Shown piece by piece: positions 41,358-50,705 of a DNA stretch of 64,000 nucleotides. Origin of the DNA: Pseudomonadota bacterium. GTDB lineage: Bacteria > Desulfobacterota > Desulfovibrionia > Desulfovibrionales > Desulfovibrionaceae. The DNA lies in NCBI GenBank assembly GCA_023411815.1, contig JAEYOJ010000108.1, positions 1 to 64,000 on the forward strand, read 5' to 3'. Made by a program: the position numbers and the translations under genes. Below the pieces are notes generated by a model, which saw nothing but the letters and a program-made list of their open reading frames with translations, ran no database searches and was not told where the DNA came from. How positions within the stretch are numbered: the first letter of the stretch is position 1; each line of letters begins with the position of its first letter.

Positions 41358-43745
41358 ATGAGAATTGGAACTAAGATACTCGCCTCGGGCGTCAGTCTCG
41401 TGGCAGCGACGGCGGTATGCATCGTCGCCATCATTTATTGGAAGCAGGGTCAGCTCGAGGCTGAAATGCACGAGACCTTCGAGGAGCAGGCGCAGCAGCA
41501 GATCCTCCTTGCCGGTCACGACGCCTTGGGGCTTTTGAAGTCCCAGCACGAGAGCCTGACCAAACTTCTGGAGAGCGACATGCGAGTTATGCGCGAACTC
41601 GCCGAGTCGGCCGGAGGCTTCTCGCTCGCCCCGGAAAGCGTGGAGTGGCAGGCCATGCACCAGGTCAGCGGGAGTGCTGCGCCGACAAGACTGCCGCGCA
41701 TGCTGCTCGGAGGTCAGTGGATGGGCCAGAACGTCGATCCCGCCCGGCCCGCTCTCCTGGTGGACAAGCTGCACGCCCTGGTGAACTGTACGGCCACCGT
41801 TTTCCAGGTCATGAACGAGCGAGGAGACCTGCTGCGCGTCGCCACCAACGTCGTGGCCAACGGCAAGCGGGCCATAGGCACCTACATTCCCGGCGACAGC
41901 CCCGTGGCCCAGGCCATCCAGGCCGGTCGCGTCTACCAGGGCCGCGCCTTCGTGGTCGACGCCTGGTATCTCACCCGCTACGAGCCCTTGCGCTCCACGG
42001 ACGGCCGCATCATCGGCGCGCTGTACGTGGGCGTGCTGCAGGAGAACGTGGACGCCCTGCGCCAGGCCATCAAGGGCGCGGTTATCGGCAAGAACGGCTT
42101 CCTGTCGGTGGCGGGCGGACGCGGGGAGGATCGCGGCATGATCTTCCTGCACAAGGATGGCGCGCTCGAGGGCAAACGGCTGACCGACATCAAAAGCCCT
42201 GACGGCAGCGCGCCCTTCGGGCCGGCCATCGACCGGGCCGTCGCCTCGCCGGGCACGCCCGTGACCATGGAGTACGTCTGGCCCGGCGCTTCCGGAAACG
42301 TGGATAAACTGGCCGCGCTGGTCTACTTCGAGCCGTGGAACTGGGTCGTCCTGGCCAGCGCCGACAAGGCCGACTTCCTGGGCGCGCTGGAGCGCGTCGA
42401 TGAAGCCGCCAAATCCATGACCGTCTGGATCATGGTCACGGCCCTGCTGCTCCTCGCCGCCGGCGCGGTCGTCAGCCTGGGCATAGCCCGCTCCATATCG
42501 GTTCCCATCCATCGTTTCGCCCAGGTGCTTATGAAGTACAACCACGGCGACCTCTCGGCCGAGCGGCTGCCCATGGGCAAGGCCATCGACTGCTGCAAGG
42601 TCATGGGCTGCGGCACGAACGACTGTCCATCCTTCGGCAAGGAATCCTGGTGCTGGTCGGAGGCCGGCTCCTTCAACGCCACGCCGTCCTGTCCCAGGGT
42701 CTTGCGCGGTGAAGACTGCAGGGACTGCAAGGTCTACAAGCTGGGCGTGCGCGACGAGATGGAGGAGATGGGCTCGGTGCTCAACTCCATGGGCGACAAG
42801 CTGCGCGAGGTGGTGCGCGACGTACAGGGCACGGCCGGAAGTCTGGCCACGGGCAGCCAGCAGTTGTCGGCATCGAGCGAATCCATGTCCCAGGGAGCGA
42901 CCCAGCAGGCCGCCGGCGTGCAGGAGATCTCGGCCAGCATCGAGGAGATGGCGGCCAGCATCCGCCAGAACGCCGAGCATGCCCAGCAGACCGAGCGGAC
43001 CGCCCTGCAGGCCGCCACGGAGGCCGAACGCGGCGGCAAGGCGGTGAACGAAACCGTAACCGCCATGAAGGATATCGCCCAGCGGATCGCCATCATCGAG
43101 GAGATCGCCCGCCAGACCAACCTGCTGGCCCTCAACGCGGCCATCGAGGCCGCGCGCGCCGGACAATACGGCAAGGGCTTCGCCGTGGTCGCCGCCGAGG
43201 TTCGCAAGCTGGCCGAACGCAGCGGATCGGCCGCGGCCGAGATACAGAGCCTGTCCTCGCACAGCGTGGGCGTGGCCGAAGGCGCTGGCTCCCTGCTCGC
43301 CAGCATAGTGCCGAATATCCAGCGCACTGCCCAGCTCATCCAGGAGATCGCCGCGGCCAACGCCGAGCAGAACCGAGGCGCGGAGCAGATCAGCAAGGCC
43401 GTGCGCGATCTGGACAGCACCGTGCAGCACAACGCCGCCGCGGCCGAGGAACTGGCCTCCACGAGCGAGGAGCTTTCCGGCCAGGCCGAGCATCTGCGCA
43501 TGTCCATCGGCTACTTCCACCTGGACGGCAACGGCCATGGCGGTTCGCGCGGCATGCGCCCGATGGAGGCCGCAAGGTCCGTTCAGCCCGTCCGCCGCGC
43601 TGCGCCGGCAGTGGCCGGAAGCAAGCCCAGGGCGATCCAGCCCAGCCAGGAAACCAAGGCCATACGCGCCGCAGCCAAGGTTCCGGCGTCGCAACCCAAG
43701 CGTATCAATCTGGATATGGCGGACGAAGAGTTCGAGCGGTTTTAA
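41358..43745 (+). CDS. Methyl-accepting chemotaxis protein with double Cache sensor and Cys-rich insert after HAMP
   Basis: 795 residues. Membrane helix 1 (residues 8-28); a periplasmic sensor (about 35-355) resembling a Cache3/Cache2 pair (VNCTATVFQVMNERGDLLRVATNV, and AVIGKNGFLSVAGG); helix 2 (about 360-382); HAMP (IARSISVPIHRFAQVLMKYNHGDL). Then comes a 60-residue insert with ten cysteines (CCKVMGCGTNDC, CWSE, CPRVLRGEDCRDC), and a MCP signalling domain with hairpin tip EEIARQTNLLALNAAIEAARAG. The start at ATG 41358 has a weak GAGGG. The sequence ends in a DEEFERF tail after a basic linker, possibly an adaptation-enzyme tether. Confidence 0.9.
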   Translation: MRIGTKILASGVSLVAATAVCIVAIIYWKQGQLEAEMHETFEEQAQQQILLAGHDALGLLKSQHESLTKLLESDMRVMRELAESAGGFSLAPESVEWQAMHQVSGSAAPTRLPRMLLGGQWMGQNVDPARPALLVDKLHALVNCTATVFQVMNERGDLLRVATNVVANGKRAIGTYIPGDSPVAQAIQAGRVYQGRAFVVDAWYLTRYEPLRSTDGRIIGALYVGVLQENVDALRQAIKGAVIGKNGFLSVAGGRGEDRGMIFLHKDGALEGKRLTDIKSPDGSAPFGPAIDRAVASPGTPVTMEYVWPGASGNVDKLAALVYFEPWNWVVLASADKADFLGALERVDEAAKSMTVWIMVTALLLLAAGAVVSLGIARSISVPIHRFAQVLMKYNHGDLSAERLPMGKAIDCCKVMGCGTNDCPSFGKESWCWSEAGSFNATPSCPRVLRGEDCRDCKVYKLGVRDEMEEMGSVLNSMGDKLREVVRDVQGTAGSLATGSQQLSASSESMSQGATQQAAGVQEISASIEEMAASIRQNAEHAQQTERTALQAATEAERGGKAVNETVTAMKDIAQRIAIIEEIARQTNLLALNAAIEAARAGQYGKGFAVVAAEVRKLAERSGSAAAEIQSLSSHSVGVAEGAGSLLASIVPNIQRTAQLIQEIAAANAEQNRGAEQISKAVRDLDSTVQHNAAAAEELASTSEELSGQAEHLRMSIGYFHLDGNGHGGSRGMRPMEAARSVQPVRRAAPAVAGSKPRAIQPSQETKAIRAAAKVPASQPKRINLDMADEEFERF

Positions 43746-43822
43746 CCGCCCGTCCACACGATAGCAGAGACTCATCCAGGGCCTGCCCGCAGCGGATTCA
43801 CGCGGCGGACAGGCCCTCTCGC

Positions 43823-44284
43823 TCACCCGTCGATCCGCAGGGTGTACGCGGTCGTGGACGGAGCATCCACGGCCCGGACTTCGATCACGTATTCCACATC
43901 GTCATCCAGGAAGCGGTCGATCACCCGCGACGCGCCGTCGGTAGCCGCCCTGGCCAGCAGAAAGCCGTTGCGGTCATAGAGGAGCAGGTCCAGGTCGCTG
44001 GGCCCGAATCCGCCGAGGGTGATGGTGTACGATCCGCTGACCAGCACGGAAAAGAAGAAGAAATCCGAGGGATCATCTACCTGGTTCACGGCCCCGAGGA
44101 CCGTGACGCCCACCGGGATGCCGGCGGCCTGGACGAGCGAGTCGTTGGGCTCGCTCTCGGCCACGATTTCCATATCATCGGGCTCGTTGTCGGTGCATCC
44201 CGCAGCGGCGAAGAGGCAATACAGCAGCACGGCGAGAAAGCAGATCCCGGCTTTCGAGCCGCAGACCAAACGCAGCCCAGGCAT
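43823..44284 (-). CDS. Lipoprotein with a PPC (pre-peptidase C-terminal) domain
   Basis: 153 residues with a lipoprotein signal: basic start, hydrophobic FLAVLLYCLFAA and lipobox AAAGC near residue 30. The mature part has the PPC pattern EPNDSLVQA...GAVNQVDDPSDFFFFSV, then SDLDLLLYDRNG and VEYVIEVRAVD. PPC domains are small beta-sandwiches, usually attached to secreted proteases; here it stands alone. Probably anchored in a membrane facing the periplasm. Confidence 0.82.
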   Translation of the reverse strand: MPGLRLVCGSKAGICFLAVLLYCLFAAAGCTDNEPDDMEIVAESEPNDSLVQAAGIPVGVTVLGAVNQVDDPSDFFFFSVLVSGSYTITLGGFGPSDLDLLLYDRNGFLLARAATDGASRVIDRFLDDDVEYVIEVRAVDAPSTTAYTLRIDG

Positions 44285-44470
44285 TGCCGCTCCTCCTCTC
44301 CTCCATCCCCAGGCCGCAGCATACGATTTTAGGAGGGCGGGCGGTCAATGATTTGCGGGAGAAGCCACGCACGGAGTCCTCCGCGGCAATGGGAGGCCAT
44401 GACGTGAACGGGGCCGGCACGGCAACAGAGGGCTGTCGCAAGGCCGAAGGGGAAACGGAACCGCCTCGGC

Positions 44471-46042
44471 CTATAGCTCGTCGCTCTGCGTCACTTCCGC
44501 GTCGCCGGACTCCGGCAGCTTGTCCAGGATGGCTTCCACCAGCGGCTCCAGGCTGCTCCTGTCCCTGGCCACGGCCGGAATGCCCGAGGGGAAGATGTTG
44601 CGCACGATCTGGCGCTGGTCCTCCGCCAGCGTGTCCCATTTGTTGAGAACCAGCACGCGGGTGATCTTCCCAAGCTCCATCTCGTCCAGGATGAATTCCA
44701 CAGCCGCGACCTGGGACTCCAGCTCCGGCGAACCGGCATCGGCCACGTGCACGAGCAGGTCCGCGGATTCCAGCTCCTCCAGGGTGGCTTGGAAGGCTTC
44801 CCGCAATTCGTCCGGCAACTGGCGGATGAATCCCACGGTGTCCGTGAGCACGATCTCGCGCTCGCGGGGGAAGCGGATGCGCCGGCTGGTGGGGTCCAGG
44901 GTGGCGAAGAGCTTGTCCTCGGCCAGGACCATGGAACCCGTCAGGGTATTGAGCAGCGTCGATTTCCCGGCATTGGTGTAGCCCACCAGGGCCACCACGG
45001 GCACGCCGGACTTGGCCCTCCGCTCGCGCGTGTAGCCCCGCCGGCGGCGCAGGTCCTCCAGCTCGTTCTTGATGCGCGTAATGCGTTCGCGCACGCGGCG
45101 GCGGTCGATCTCCAGCTTGGTTTCGCCGGGGCCGCGTCCGCCGATGCCGCCGGCCAGGCGCGAGAGAGCCCTGTTCTGTCCCACCAGCCGGGGCTGCAGG
45201 TACTTGAGCTGGGCCATCTCCACCTGCAGCTTGCCCGAGCGCGAGGTGGCGCGCTGGGCAAAAATATCCAGGATGAGCTGCGTGCGGTCGAGCACCTTGC
45301 GCTCGGTGATGTCGGCCAGGGTGCGCTGCTGCGCGGGCGTCAGCTCGCGGTCGAAGACCAGGACCTGGGCGTCCTGCTGCAGGGCCTGGACCTCCAGCTC
45401 GGCGATCTTGCCCTTGCCCAGCACTGTCTTGGGATTCATCTGGCGCACGCGCTGGGTCACACGCCCCATGACGGTCAGGCCCGCTGTGCGCGCCAGCTCG
45501 GCCAACTCCTTGAGCGAAGCCTCCTGCACCTCGCGGGAATCCGTCGATACCGACACCAGCAGGGCGCGCTCCTCGCCGGCCACGGTCCTGCCCTCGACGC
45601 CGCGCGCCAGCTCTTCCTCCAGGGATTCGGCCATGACTGTGAAGTCGAGGTCCAGGCGATCCCAGCGCCTGGGCGGCAGGACCTCCCAGGAGCGGTTCTC
45701 GGGATTGGGCGGCAGCAGATGCGCCACGTGCAAGGTTTGCGGCTGGCCGAGCTTGTCCACGGCCAGGGCCGCGACCGAGTCCAGGCGCAGGAAGAGCATG
45801 TCCGTGAGGTCTTCCTCGGACAATCCGCTGTCGGTGAGGTGCGTGTGCAGGAGGCGCAGGCCGCGCAAACGGCCGCCCACGGCCCGTTCGCGGCCCAACT
45901 CGGGAATGAGGATGGAGTGGGCGTCGCCCACGATGACCATCTCGGGACGGCCCTGGCGGTCCAGGAGCAGGCCGATCTGGCGTCCGCTGGCGGCGGAGAG
46001 CATGGCCAGCTCACGGGCCTGGTCGATGCTGTAGCCGCCCAC
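44471..46042 (-). CDS. hflX: GTPase HflX
   Basis: Ribosome-associated GTPase that splits stalled or hibernating ribosomes. 523 residues from the GTG at 46042. The HflX N-terminal domain (GKGKIAELEVQALQQDAQVLVFDRELTPAQQRTLAD), the Gly-rich linker GGIGGRGPGETKLE, and G-motifs GYTNAGKST (G1), LTDTVGFIRQLP (G3) and LNKWD (G4) are clear. About 100 extra N-terminal residues precede the core. Codons upstream of the GTG stay in frame and look coding (EGLKASQLKGLERLYQRRYPP) back to an ATA at 46129, 5 bases past the upstream gene, so the true start is uncertain. Confidence 0.93.
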   Translation of the reverse strand: MGGYSIDQARELAMLSAASGRQIGLLLDRQGRPEMVIVGDAHSILIPELGRERAVGGRLRGLRLLHTHLTDSGLSEEDLTDMLFLRLDSVAALAVDKLGQPQTLHVAHLLPPNPENRSWEVLPPRRWDRLDLDFTVMAESLEEELARGVEGRTVAGEERALLVSVSTDSREVQEASLKELAELARTAGLTVMGRVTQRVRQMNPKTVLGKGKIAELEVQALQQDAQVLVFDRELTPAQQRTLADITERKVLDRTQLILDIFAQRATSRSGKLQVEMAQLKYLQPRLVGQNRALSRLAGGIGGRGPGETKLEIDRRRVRERITRIKNELEDLRRRRGYTRERRAKSGVPVVALVGYTNAGKSTLLNTLTGSMVLAEDKLFATLDPTSRRIRFPREREIVLTDTVGFIRQLPDELREAFQATLEELESADLLVHVADAGSPELESQVAAVEFILDEMELGKITRVLVLNKWDTLAEDQRQIVRNIFPSGIPAVARDRSSLEPLVEAILDKLPESGDAEVTQSDEL

Positions 46043-46133
46043 GGGCGGATAGCGGCGCTGGTAGAGACGCTCCAGTCCCTTGAGCTGGCTGGCCTTGAGC
46101 CCTTCGGTGTTGCCCTGGACCTTGGCTATGGCT

Positions 46134-46739
46134 TTATGCCTCCCTGCCGGAGATGTACTCCGAGATCATGGCGTCGTAGGCCGAGACGCGGCGGAAGGTC
46201 TCGGCGGCCAGTTCCCGGCGCAGTTCGAGCCCGGCCTTGAAGCCGCTGGCGCCAAGCTCGGCCATGATGCGAGGATAGTGCAGCGGATCCGGGACCACCA
46301 GCACGGAATGGAAATTCTTTGCCGCGGCGCGCAGCAGCGTGGGTCCACCGATGTCGATCTGCTCCACAGCGGCCTTGAGGTCGGCCTGGCCGCGCACGGC
46401 CGAGGCGAAATCGTAGAGATTGACGCAGACCAGGTCGAAGGCCTTGATGCCGTGGTCAGCCAGGGTCTTCAGATGGGTGGGATCGTCCTTGTCGGCCAGC
46501 ACGCCGCCGTGAATGTGCGGGTGCAGCGTCTTGACCCGGCCGCCGAGGATCTCGGGGAAGCCCGTCACGGCGCTGACGGAAGTGACCGCCAGGCCCGCGG
46601 CCTCCATGGCCTTCTTGGTGCCGCCCGTGGAAACCAGCTCAACGCCGTGGCCGGCCAGGAAGGCGGCGAACTCGGCGAGGCCCGACTTGTCCGTGACGCT
46701 CAAAAGCGCCCTGCCGATGGGCAGCATATCCATGCGCAT
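46134..46739 (-). CDS. purH: IMP cyclohydrolase (N-terminal PurH activity) as a separate protein
   Basis: Closes FAICAR to IMP, the last step of purine synthesis. 201 residues matching the MGS-like N-terminal half of bifunctional PurH: ALLSVTDKSGLAEFA, ELVSTGGTKKAM, VTGFPEILGGRVKTLHPHIHGG, VCVNLYDFA, and EQIDIGGPTLLRAAAKNF. The transformylase half is 13 kb away at 31804-33078. The gene directly precedes hflX on the same strand. Three in-frame ATG codons (46739, 46733, 46727) are possible starts. Confidence 0.93.
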   Translation of the reverse strand: MRMDMLPIGRALLSVTDKSGLAEFAAFLAGHGVELVSTGGTKKAMEAAGLAVTSVSAVTGFPEILGGRVKTLHPHIHGGVLADKDDPTHLKTLADHGIKAFDLVCVNLYDFASAVRGQADLKAAVEQIDIGGPTLLRAAAKNFHSVLVVPDPLHYPRIMAELGASGFKAGLELRRELAAETFRRVSAYDAMISEYISGREA

Positions 46740-46799
46740 ACTCCTGTTTGTTGGAGCCTGTGCCAGATTTGCAGCCCCTTGGCAAGCCGCCTCCGTGTT

Positions 46800-46847
46800 G
46801 GCTTCCCGCCCTTACAGTAGGGGTAGGGAGGGATAGGGCGGGAAGCC
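46800..46847 (-). terminator. 13-bp hairpin downstream of the TPR gene
   Basis: 46800-46812 pairs perfectly with 46835-46847; the 22-base loop is purine-rich on the plus strand. It lies between the TPR gene stop codon and the IMP cyclohydrolase start. No U-run. Confidence 0.45.
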
Positions 46848-46876
46848 GTTCCGGGAGGGGATGCTGAACGGAAAAA

Positions 46877-47437
46877 CTAGGCGGCCTGGCTCATCAGTTC
46901 CTTGGCCTGGGCGTTCTCCGGATCGTTCTCCAGGATGCGCGCCAGGTGCTCCTTGGCCTCGGCGTTGCGGCCCAGGCAGATCAGGCAGCCCGCCAGGGAG
47001 TAGCGGATCTCGTTCTTCATGGGGTCGAGCTGGAGGTAGTTCTCCAGGTGCGGGACCACCGCCTCAAGGCGACCCAGGGTGTGGGCCAGGCGGATGAGGC
47101 CGAAAATGGCCACCATATTCTCGGGATTCTTCTCCAGGGCCTTGACCATGTGCTCGAAGGCGTCCTCCTCGCGACCGATCTCCATCTCGACCAGGGCCAT
47201 GCCGGCCAGGGGCTTGTCGGACTCCTCGATGGAAGCGGCCTTCTTATAGAGGGTCAGGGCCTTGTCCAGCTCGCCGCGCTGCACGGCGATGGTGGCCATG
47301 CCGAGGTAGGGGTCGGCGTGCACGCCGTTGGAGCCGATGGCCTTCTTGTAGTAGTCCTCGGCCTTGTCCAGCTCACCCATGAACAGGTAGCATTCACCGA
47401 GTTCCTTGTTGATCTCGTAATCCAGATTGGTGCTCAT
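46877..47437 (-). CDS. TPR-repeat protein
   Basis: 186 residues from the ATG at 47437, preceded by GGAGGGG. About five tetratricopeptide repeats are visible, for example LGECYLFMGELDKAEDYYKKAI, GMATIAVQRGELDKALTLYKKA and LAGCLICLGRNAEAKEHLARIL. No signal peptide or membrane helix, so probably a cytoplasmic scaffold. Its partner is unknown; it is divergent from the flagellar operon, with 376 bases between. Confidence 0.85.
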   Translation of the reverse strand: MSTNLDYEINKELGECYLFMGELDKAEDYYKKAIGSNGVHADPYLGMATIAVQRGELDKALTLYKKAASIEESDKPLAGMALVEMEIGREEDAFEHMVKALEKNPENMVAIFGLIRLAHTLGRLEAVVPHLENYLQLDPMKNEIRYSLAGCLICLGRNAEAKEHLARILENDPENAQAKELMSQAA

Positions 47438-47813
47438 GATCCCCTCCGTAGGGTGGTTTATTGCGTATGACGATGCCGTTGCCGCCAAGATGCAATCACC
47501 TTGCCAACCAGAACAAATCATATATGTTATTGTAATTTAATAGATTTCTTCAAGAACCACCCACCTCCAGGAATGAAAAAACGCCCCACCTGAGCCTGCG
47601 GCTACCCTTGCGGCAGGGAATTGTTTTCCCAACCTCTACGTCATCCGCCAGCACCTGCCCTGTCGGCTTCCAGACAGGGTCATTTTATAATTTTATTCTA
47701 TTATATCAAATTTTTACAATATGGAACGAGCTTTGCTATCTGGTGTGCGTTCCGAACCGACATCCGCCTCGGGCATGCACGCTCCGAGGCCCGCAGAAGG
47801 AGGATGAACGACA
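47438..47813 (+). promoter_or_regulatory. Leader region of the flagellar operon with two hairpins
   Basis: No gene. Contains CCCTGTC/GACAGGG (47658-47664 with 47673-47679) followed by a T-rich tract, like a terminator or attenuator, and GCCTCGG/CCGAGGC (47766-47772 with 47784-47790) just before the flgB ribosome site. AT-rich stretches at 47520-47550 and 47680-47725 may hold promoters. I could not find a clear sigma-54 or sigma-28 element. Confidence 0.4.
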
Positions 47814-48224
47814 ATGAAGACGCTGTTCCAGCCGCATATGGAGCTCACCAAGAAGGTGATGGACCTGAGACTGCAACGTCAGAATCTCGTCATCGCAAAC
47901 ATCACCAACATCAATACGCCGAACTACAAGCCGCGCAGGCTGGATTTCGAGGAGAAGCTGCAAAAGGCCCTGGATATCGACGCCCGCGGCAAGATGGCCA
48001 GAACGAATGAGAACCATGTACCGGCCGCGTTCAACGCCAAGAACTTCTCCGGTGACTGGGAGAAGGAGTTCAAGCCCCGCGCCGAGCATGGACAGGATTC
48101 CGTGGACCTGGACAAGGAAATGGCCATCCTCAGCAAGAACACCATGCTCTATGACGCCTTGAGCCAGATCACCAAGGGCGCCTACCAGGGCATCAACAAA
48201 GTCATCAACGACAACAAGTCCTAG
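47814..48224 (+). CDS. flgB: Flagellar basal-body rod protein FlgB
   Basis: Proximal rod subunit; 136 residues. N-terminal rod-protein motif RQNLVIANITNINTPNYKPRRLDFEE, and C-terminal MAILSKNTMLYDALSQITKGAYQGINKVI. A strong AGAAGGAGG stands 10 bases before the ATG. First gene of flgBC-fliEFGHI. Confidence 0.96.
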   Translation: MKTLFQPHMELTKKVMDLRLQRQNLVIANITNINTPNYKPRRLDFEEKLQKALDIDARGKMARTNENHVPAAFNAKNFSGDWEKEFKPRAEHGQDSVDLDKEMAILSKNTMLYDALSQITKGAYQGINKVINDNKS

Positions 48225-48238
48225 GAAGGAGGTCAGCC

Positions 48239-48682
48239 ATGGACTTCATGACCGCAATCGACGTGGCCGCCTCGGGTCTTGCCGCCAAACGGACGCAGAT
48301 GAACATCATCTCGTCCAACATGGCCAACATCAACACCACGCGCACTGCCGAAGGCGGCCCCTACAGGCGCAAGACCGTGATCTTCGAGACCACGGGCACG
48401 CGTTCGCCCTTCGACAGCGCCATGATGGACGCCATGGAGCGCGAGCTCAAGGGCGTCAAGGTCTCGCACATCACCAAGGACAGCCGCCCCTTCAAAGTCG
48501 TGCACGACCCCGGACACCCCGACGCCGACGAGTTCGGCAACGTGCGCTTCCCGGACATCAACGTGGTCGAGGAGATGGCTCACATGATCACGGCCATGCG
48601 CTCCTACGAAGCCAACGCCGCCTCGGTGGAGTCCATCAAGTCCATGTTCAACAAGGCCCTGCAGATCGGCCAGAGCGTCTAA
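48239..48682 (+). CDS. flgC: Flagellar basal-body rod protein FlgC
   Basis: Proximal rod subunit; 147 residues. DFMTAIDVAASGLAAKRTQMN and IISSNMANINTTRTAEGGPYRRK at the N-terminus; NVVEEMAHMITAMRSYEAN near the C-terminus, as expected. It lies 14 bases after flgB with AAGGAGG upstream. Confidence 0.97.
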   Translation: MDFMTAIDVAASGLAAKRTQMNIISSNMANINTTRTAEGGPYRRKTVIFETTGTRSPFDSAMMDAMERELKGVKVSHITKDSRPFKVVHDPGHPDADEFGNVRFPDINVVEEMAHMITAMRSYEANAASVESIKSMFNKALQIGQSV

Positions 48683-48720
48683 ACCGAACGGAATCGAAAA
48701 AACGATAGGGAGTGAGTGAT

Positions 48721-49047
48721 ATGAGCGTTTCCAATGTCGCCATGAAGGCATACTCGAAGGCCCTGGACGCCCACAAGGAGGCCGAGAAGAAGGCCCTGGG
48801 CAGCAGCGGCTACAATCCCGACGCCGAATCCAGCTTCACCAAGACCATGAATGCCTCGCTCAAGAAGGTCAACGACCTGCAGTTGGAGAAGAACGCCATG
48901 GTCGAGGCCTTTGCCTCGGGCGAGAACCAGAACGTGCACGAGCTCATGATCCAGATCCAGAAGGCGGGCCTGGCCATCAACATGACCAGCGCGGTGCGCA
49001 ACAAGATCATGACGGCCTATCAAGAAATAATGCGCATGAACTTCTAG
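48721..49047 (+). CDS. fliE: Flagellar hook-basal body protein FliE
   Basis: Links the MS ring to the rod; 108 residues. C-terminal signature QNVHELMIQIQKAGLAINM followed by TSAVRNKIMTAYQEIMRMNF is diagnostic. I chose the ATG at 48721 behind GGGAG; a GTG at 48712 is in frame but lies within the ribosome site. Confidence 0.96.
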   Translation: MSVSNVAMKAYSKALDAHKEAEKKALGSSGYNPDAESSFTKTMNASLKKVNDLQLEKNAMVEAFASGENQNVHELMIQIQKAGLAINMTSAVRNKIMTAYQEIMRMNF

Positions 49048-49102
49048 CGGCGACGCTTTCTCTGGAACCGACACACTATACGCGAGCTGAGGAGCACGGA
49101 CA

Positions 49103-50704
49103 ATGCCTCCCTTCCTGCAAGACAGTCTGAATAAGCTGAAGGCCTTCTGGGGCGACCGCTCCATGGCCCAACGGGTCATGATCGGCGGCCTGGCGGCCTC
49201 ACTGGTGGTCATCTTCCTCCTGCTCATAGTCTGGCTGAACCAGCAGGACTACAAGGTCCTGTACTCGAACCTCCCTCCCGAGGACGCGAGCAGGGTCGCC
49301 GCCGAGCTGAAGAAGCAGAGGATCGACTACAAGCTTGAGGACAGCGGAAAGACCGTGCTCGTCCCTGCCGACCAGGTCTACCAGCTGCGCCTGGACATGG
49401 CGGGCGGAGGATTACTGCACGGCACGGGCCTGGGCTTCGAACTCTTCGACGAGGTCAAGATAGGCCAGACCGACTTCGTGCAGCGCATCAACTATCAACG
49501 CGCCCTGCAAGGCGAACTGTCGCGCACCATCACCGACTTCCCCGAGGTGGAGCGCGCCCGCGTGCACATCGTCATGCCCCACAAGAGCCTGTTCATAGAG
49601 GAGCAGGCTCCGCCCTCGGCCTCGGTCATCCTCAAGCTCGTCGAAGGCCGGGAGCTCAACCAGAAGCAGCTCGAGGCCATCGTCAACCTCATGTCGCTCT
49701 CGGTGGAAGGGCTGACCAAGAACCAGATCACCGTGGCCGACGTGGCCGGCAAGCTGCTCTACCAGGCCGATGCCGACGATTCGGTCAAAGGCCTGACCCT
49801 CGGCCAGCTCGAATACCGCACAGCTCTGCAGCGCAACCTCGAACAGCGCATCGAGCAGCTCCTGACGCCCGTGGTGGGCATCGGCAAGGTCATCGCCAGG
49901 GTCAACGCCGACGTGGACTTCAGCCAGAAGACCATCACCAAGGACATTTTCGACCCCAGTTCCTCCGTCGTGCGCAGCGAGCAGCGCACCGAGGAGCAGA
50001 CCAGGGGCAGGGCCAATATCGAAGGCGGCGCGCCCGACCCGAACTTCCGCGGCGACGGCTTCAACGGAAGCCTGTCCAGCCAGGATTCCAACCGGGAAAC
50101 CCGCACAACCAACTTCGAGATCAACAAGGAACAGCAGAACATCGTCGTGCCGGTGGGCGAGATCGACCGCCTGTCCGTGGCCGTAATCGTGGACGGCACC
50201 TGGCAGGCAGCCGCCGACGGCCAGGGCCAGCCCGTGTGGGTGCCGCGCTCCCAGGAGGAGATCCAGCGCATCACGGATCTGGTGCGCAACGCCGTGGGTT
50301 TCAGCAACTCGCGCGGCGACTCCATCGAGGTCTCCAACATTTCCTTCGGCGAACCCGACCTGTTCGGTGAGCCGAGCCTCATGCAGACCATGCTCGAATA
50401 CATGCATCGCCTGGGCAAACCCATCCTCAACGGCCTGCTGATCTTCCTCTTCCTGCTGCTCATCGTGCGGCCGGTGGTGCTCTCGCTCATCAAGCCCAAG
50501 GTCGCGGCCGAGGAAGTCGAGGAACTCATCAGCCTGCCCGAGGCCGACGAACGCCTGGCCCTCGAGGAAGGCGTGCAGGACGAGGTGCTGGACCTGAACA
50601 GACGGCTCGAGCTGGCCAAGGCACAAGCCTTGCAACTCGCCGAGAAGGACATGGATCAGGCCGTGGCGGTGCTCAAGAACTGGCTGAAGCAAGAGGCAGC
50701 CTAA
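49103..50704 (+). CDS. fliF: Flagellar MS-ring protein FliF
   Basis: Forms the membrane ring of the basal body; 533 residues. Two membrane helices flank the periplasmic part: MIGGLAASLVVIFLLLIVWL near the start, and ILNGLLIFLFLLLIVRPVV near residue 445. Ring-building motifs include VLYSNLPPEDASRVAAELK and ALQGELSRTITDFPEVERARVHIV. The C-terminal tail (VLKNWLKQEA) is the FliG-binding end. Confidence 0.97.
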   Translation: MPPFLQDSLNKLKAFWGDRSMAQRVMIGGLAASLVVIFLLLIVWLNQQDYKVLYSNLPPEDASRVAAELKKQRIDYKLEDSGKTVLVPADQVYQLRLDMAGGGLLHGTGLGFELFDEVKIGQTDFVQRINYQRALQGELSRTITDFPEVERARVHIVMPHKSLFIEEQAPPSASVILKLVEGRELNQKQLEAIVNLMSLSVEGLTKNQITVADVAGKLLYQADADDSVKGLTLGQLEYRTALQRNLEQRIEQLLTPVVGIGKVIARVNADVDFSQKTITKDIFDPSSSVVRSEQRTEEQTRGRANIEGGAPDPNFRGDGFNGSLSSQDSNRETRTTNFEINKEQQNIVVPVGEIDRLSVAVIVDGTWQAAADGQGQPVWVPRSQEEIQRITDLVRNAVGFSNSRGDSIEVSNISFGEPDLFGEPSLMQTMLEYMHRLGKPILNGLLIFLFLLLIVRPVVLSLIKPKVAAEEVEELISLPEADERLALEEGVQDEVLDLNRRLELAKAQALQLAEKDMDQAVAVLKNWLKQEAA

Positions 50705-50705
50705 C

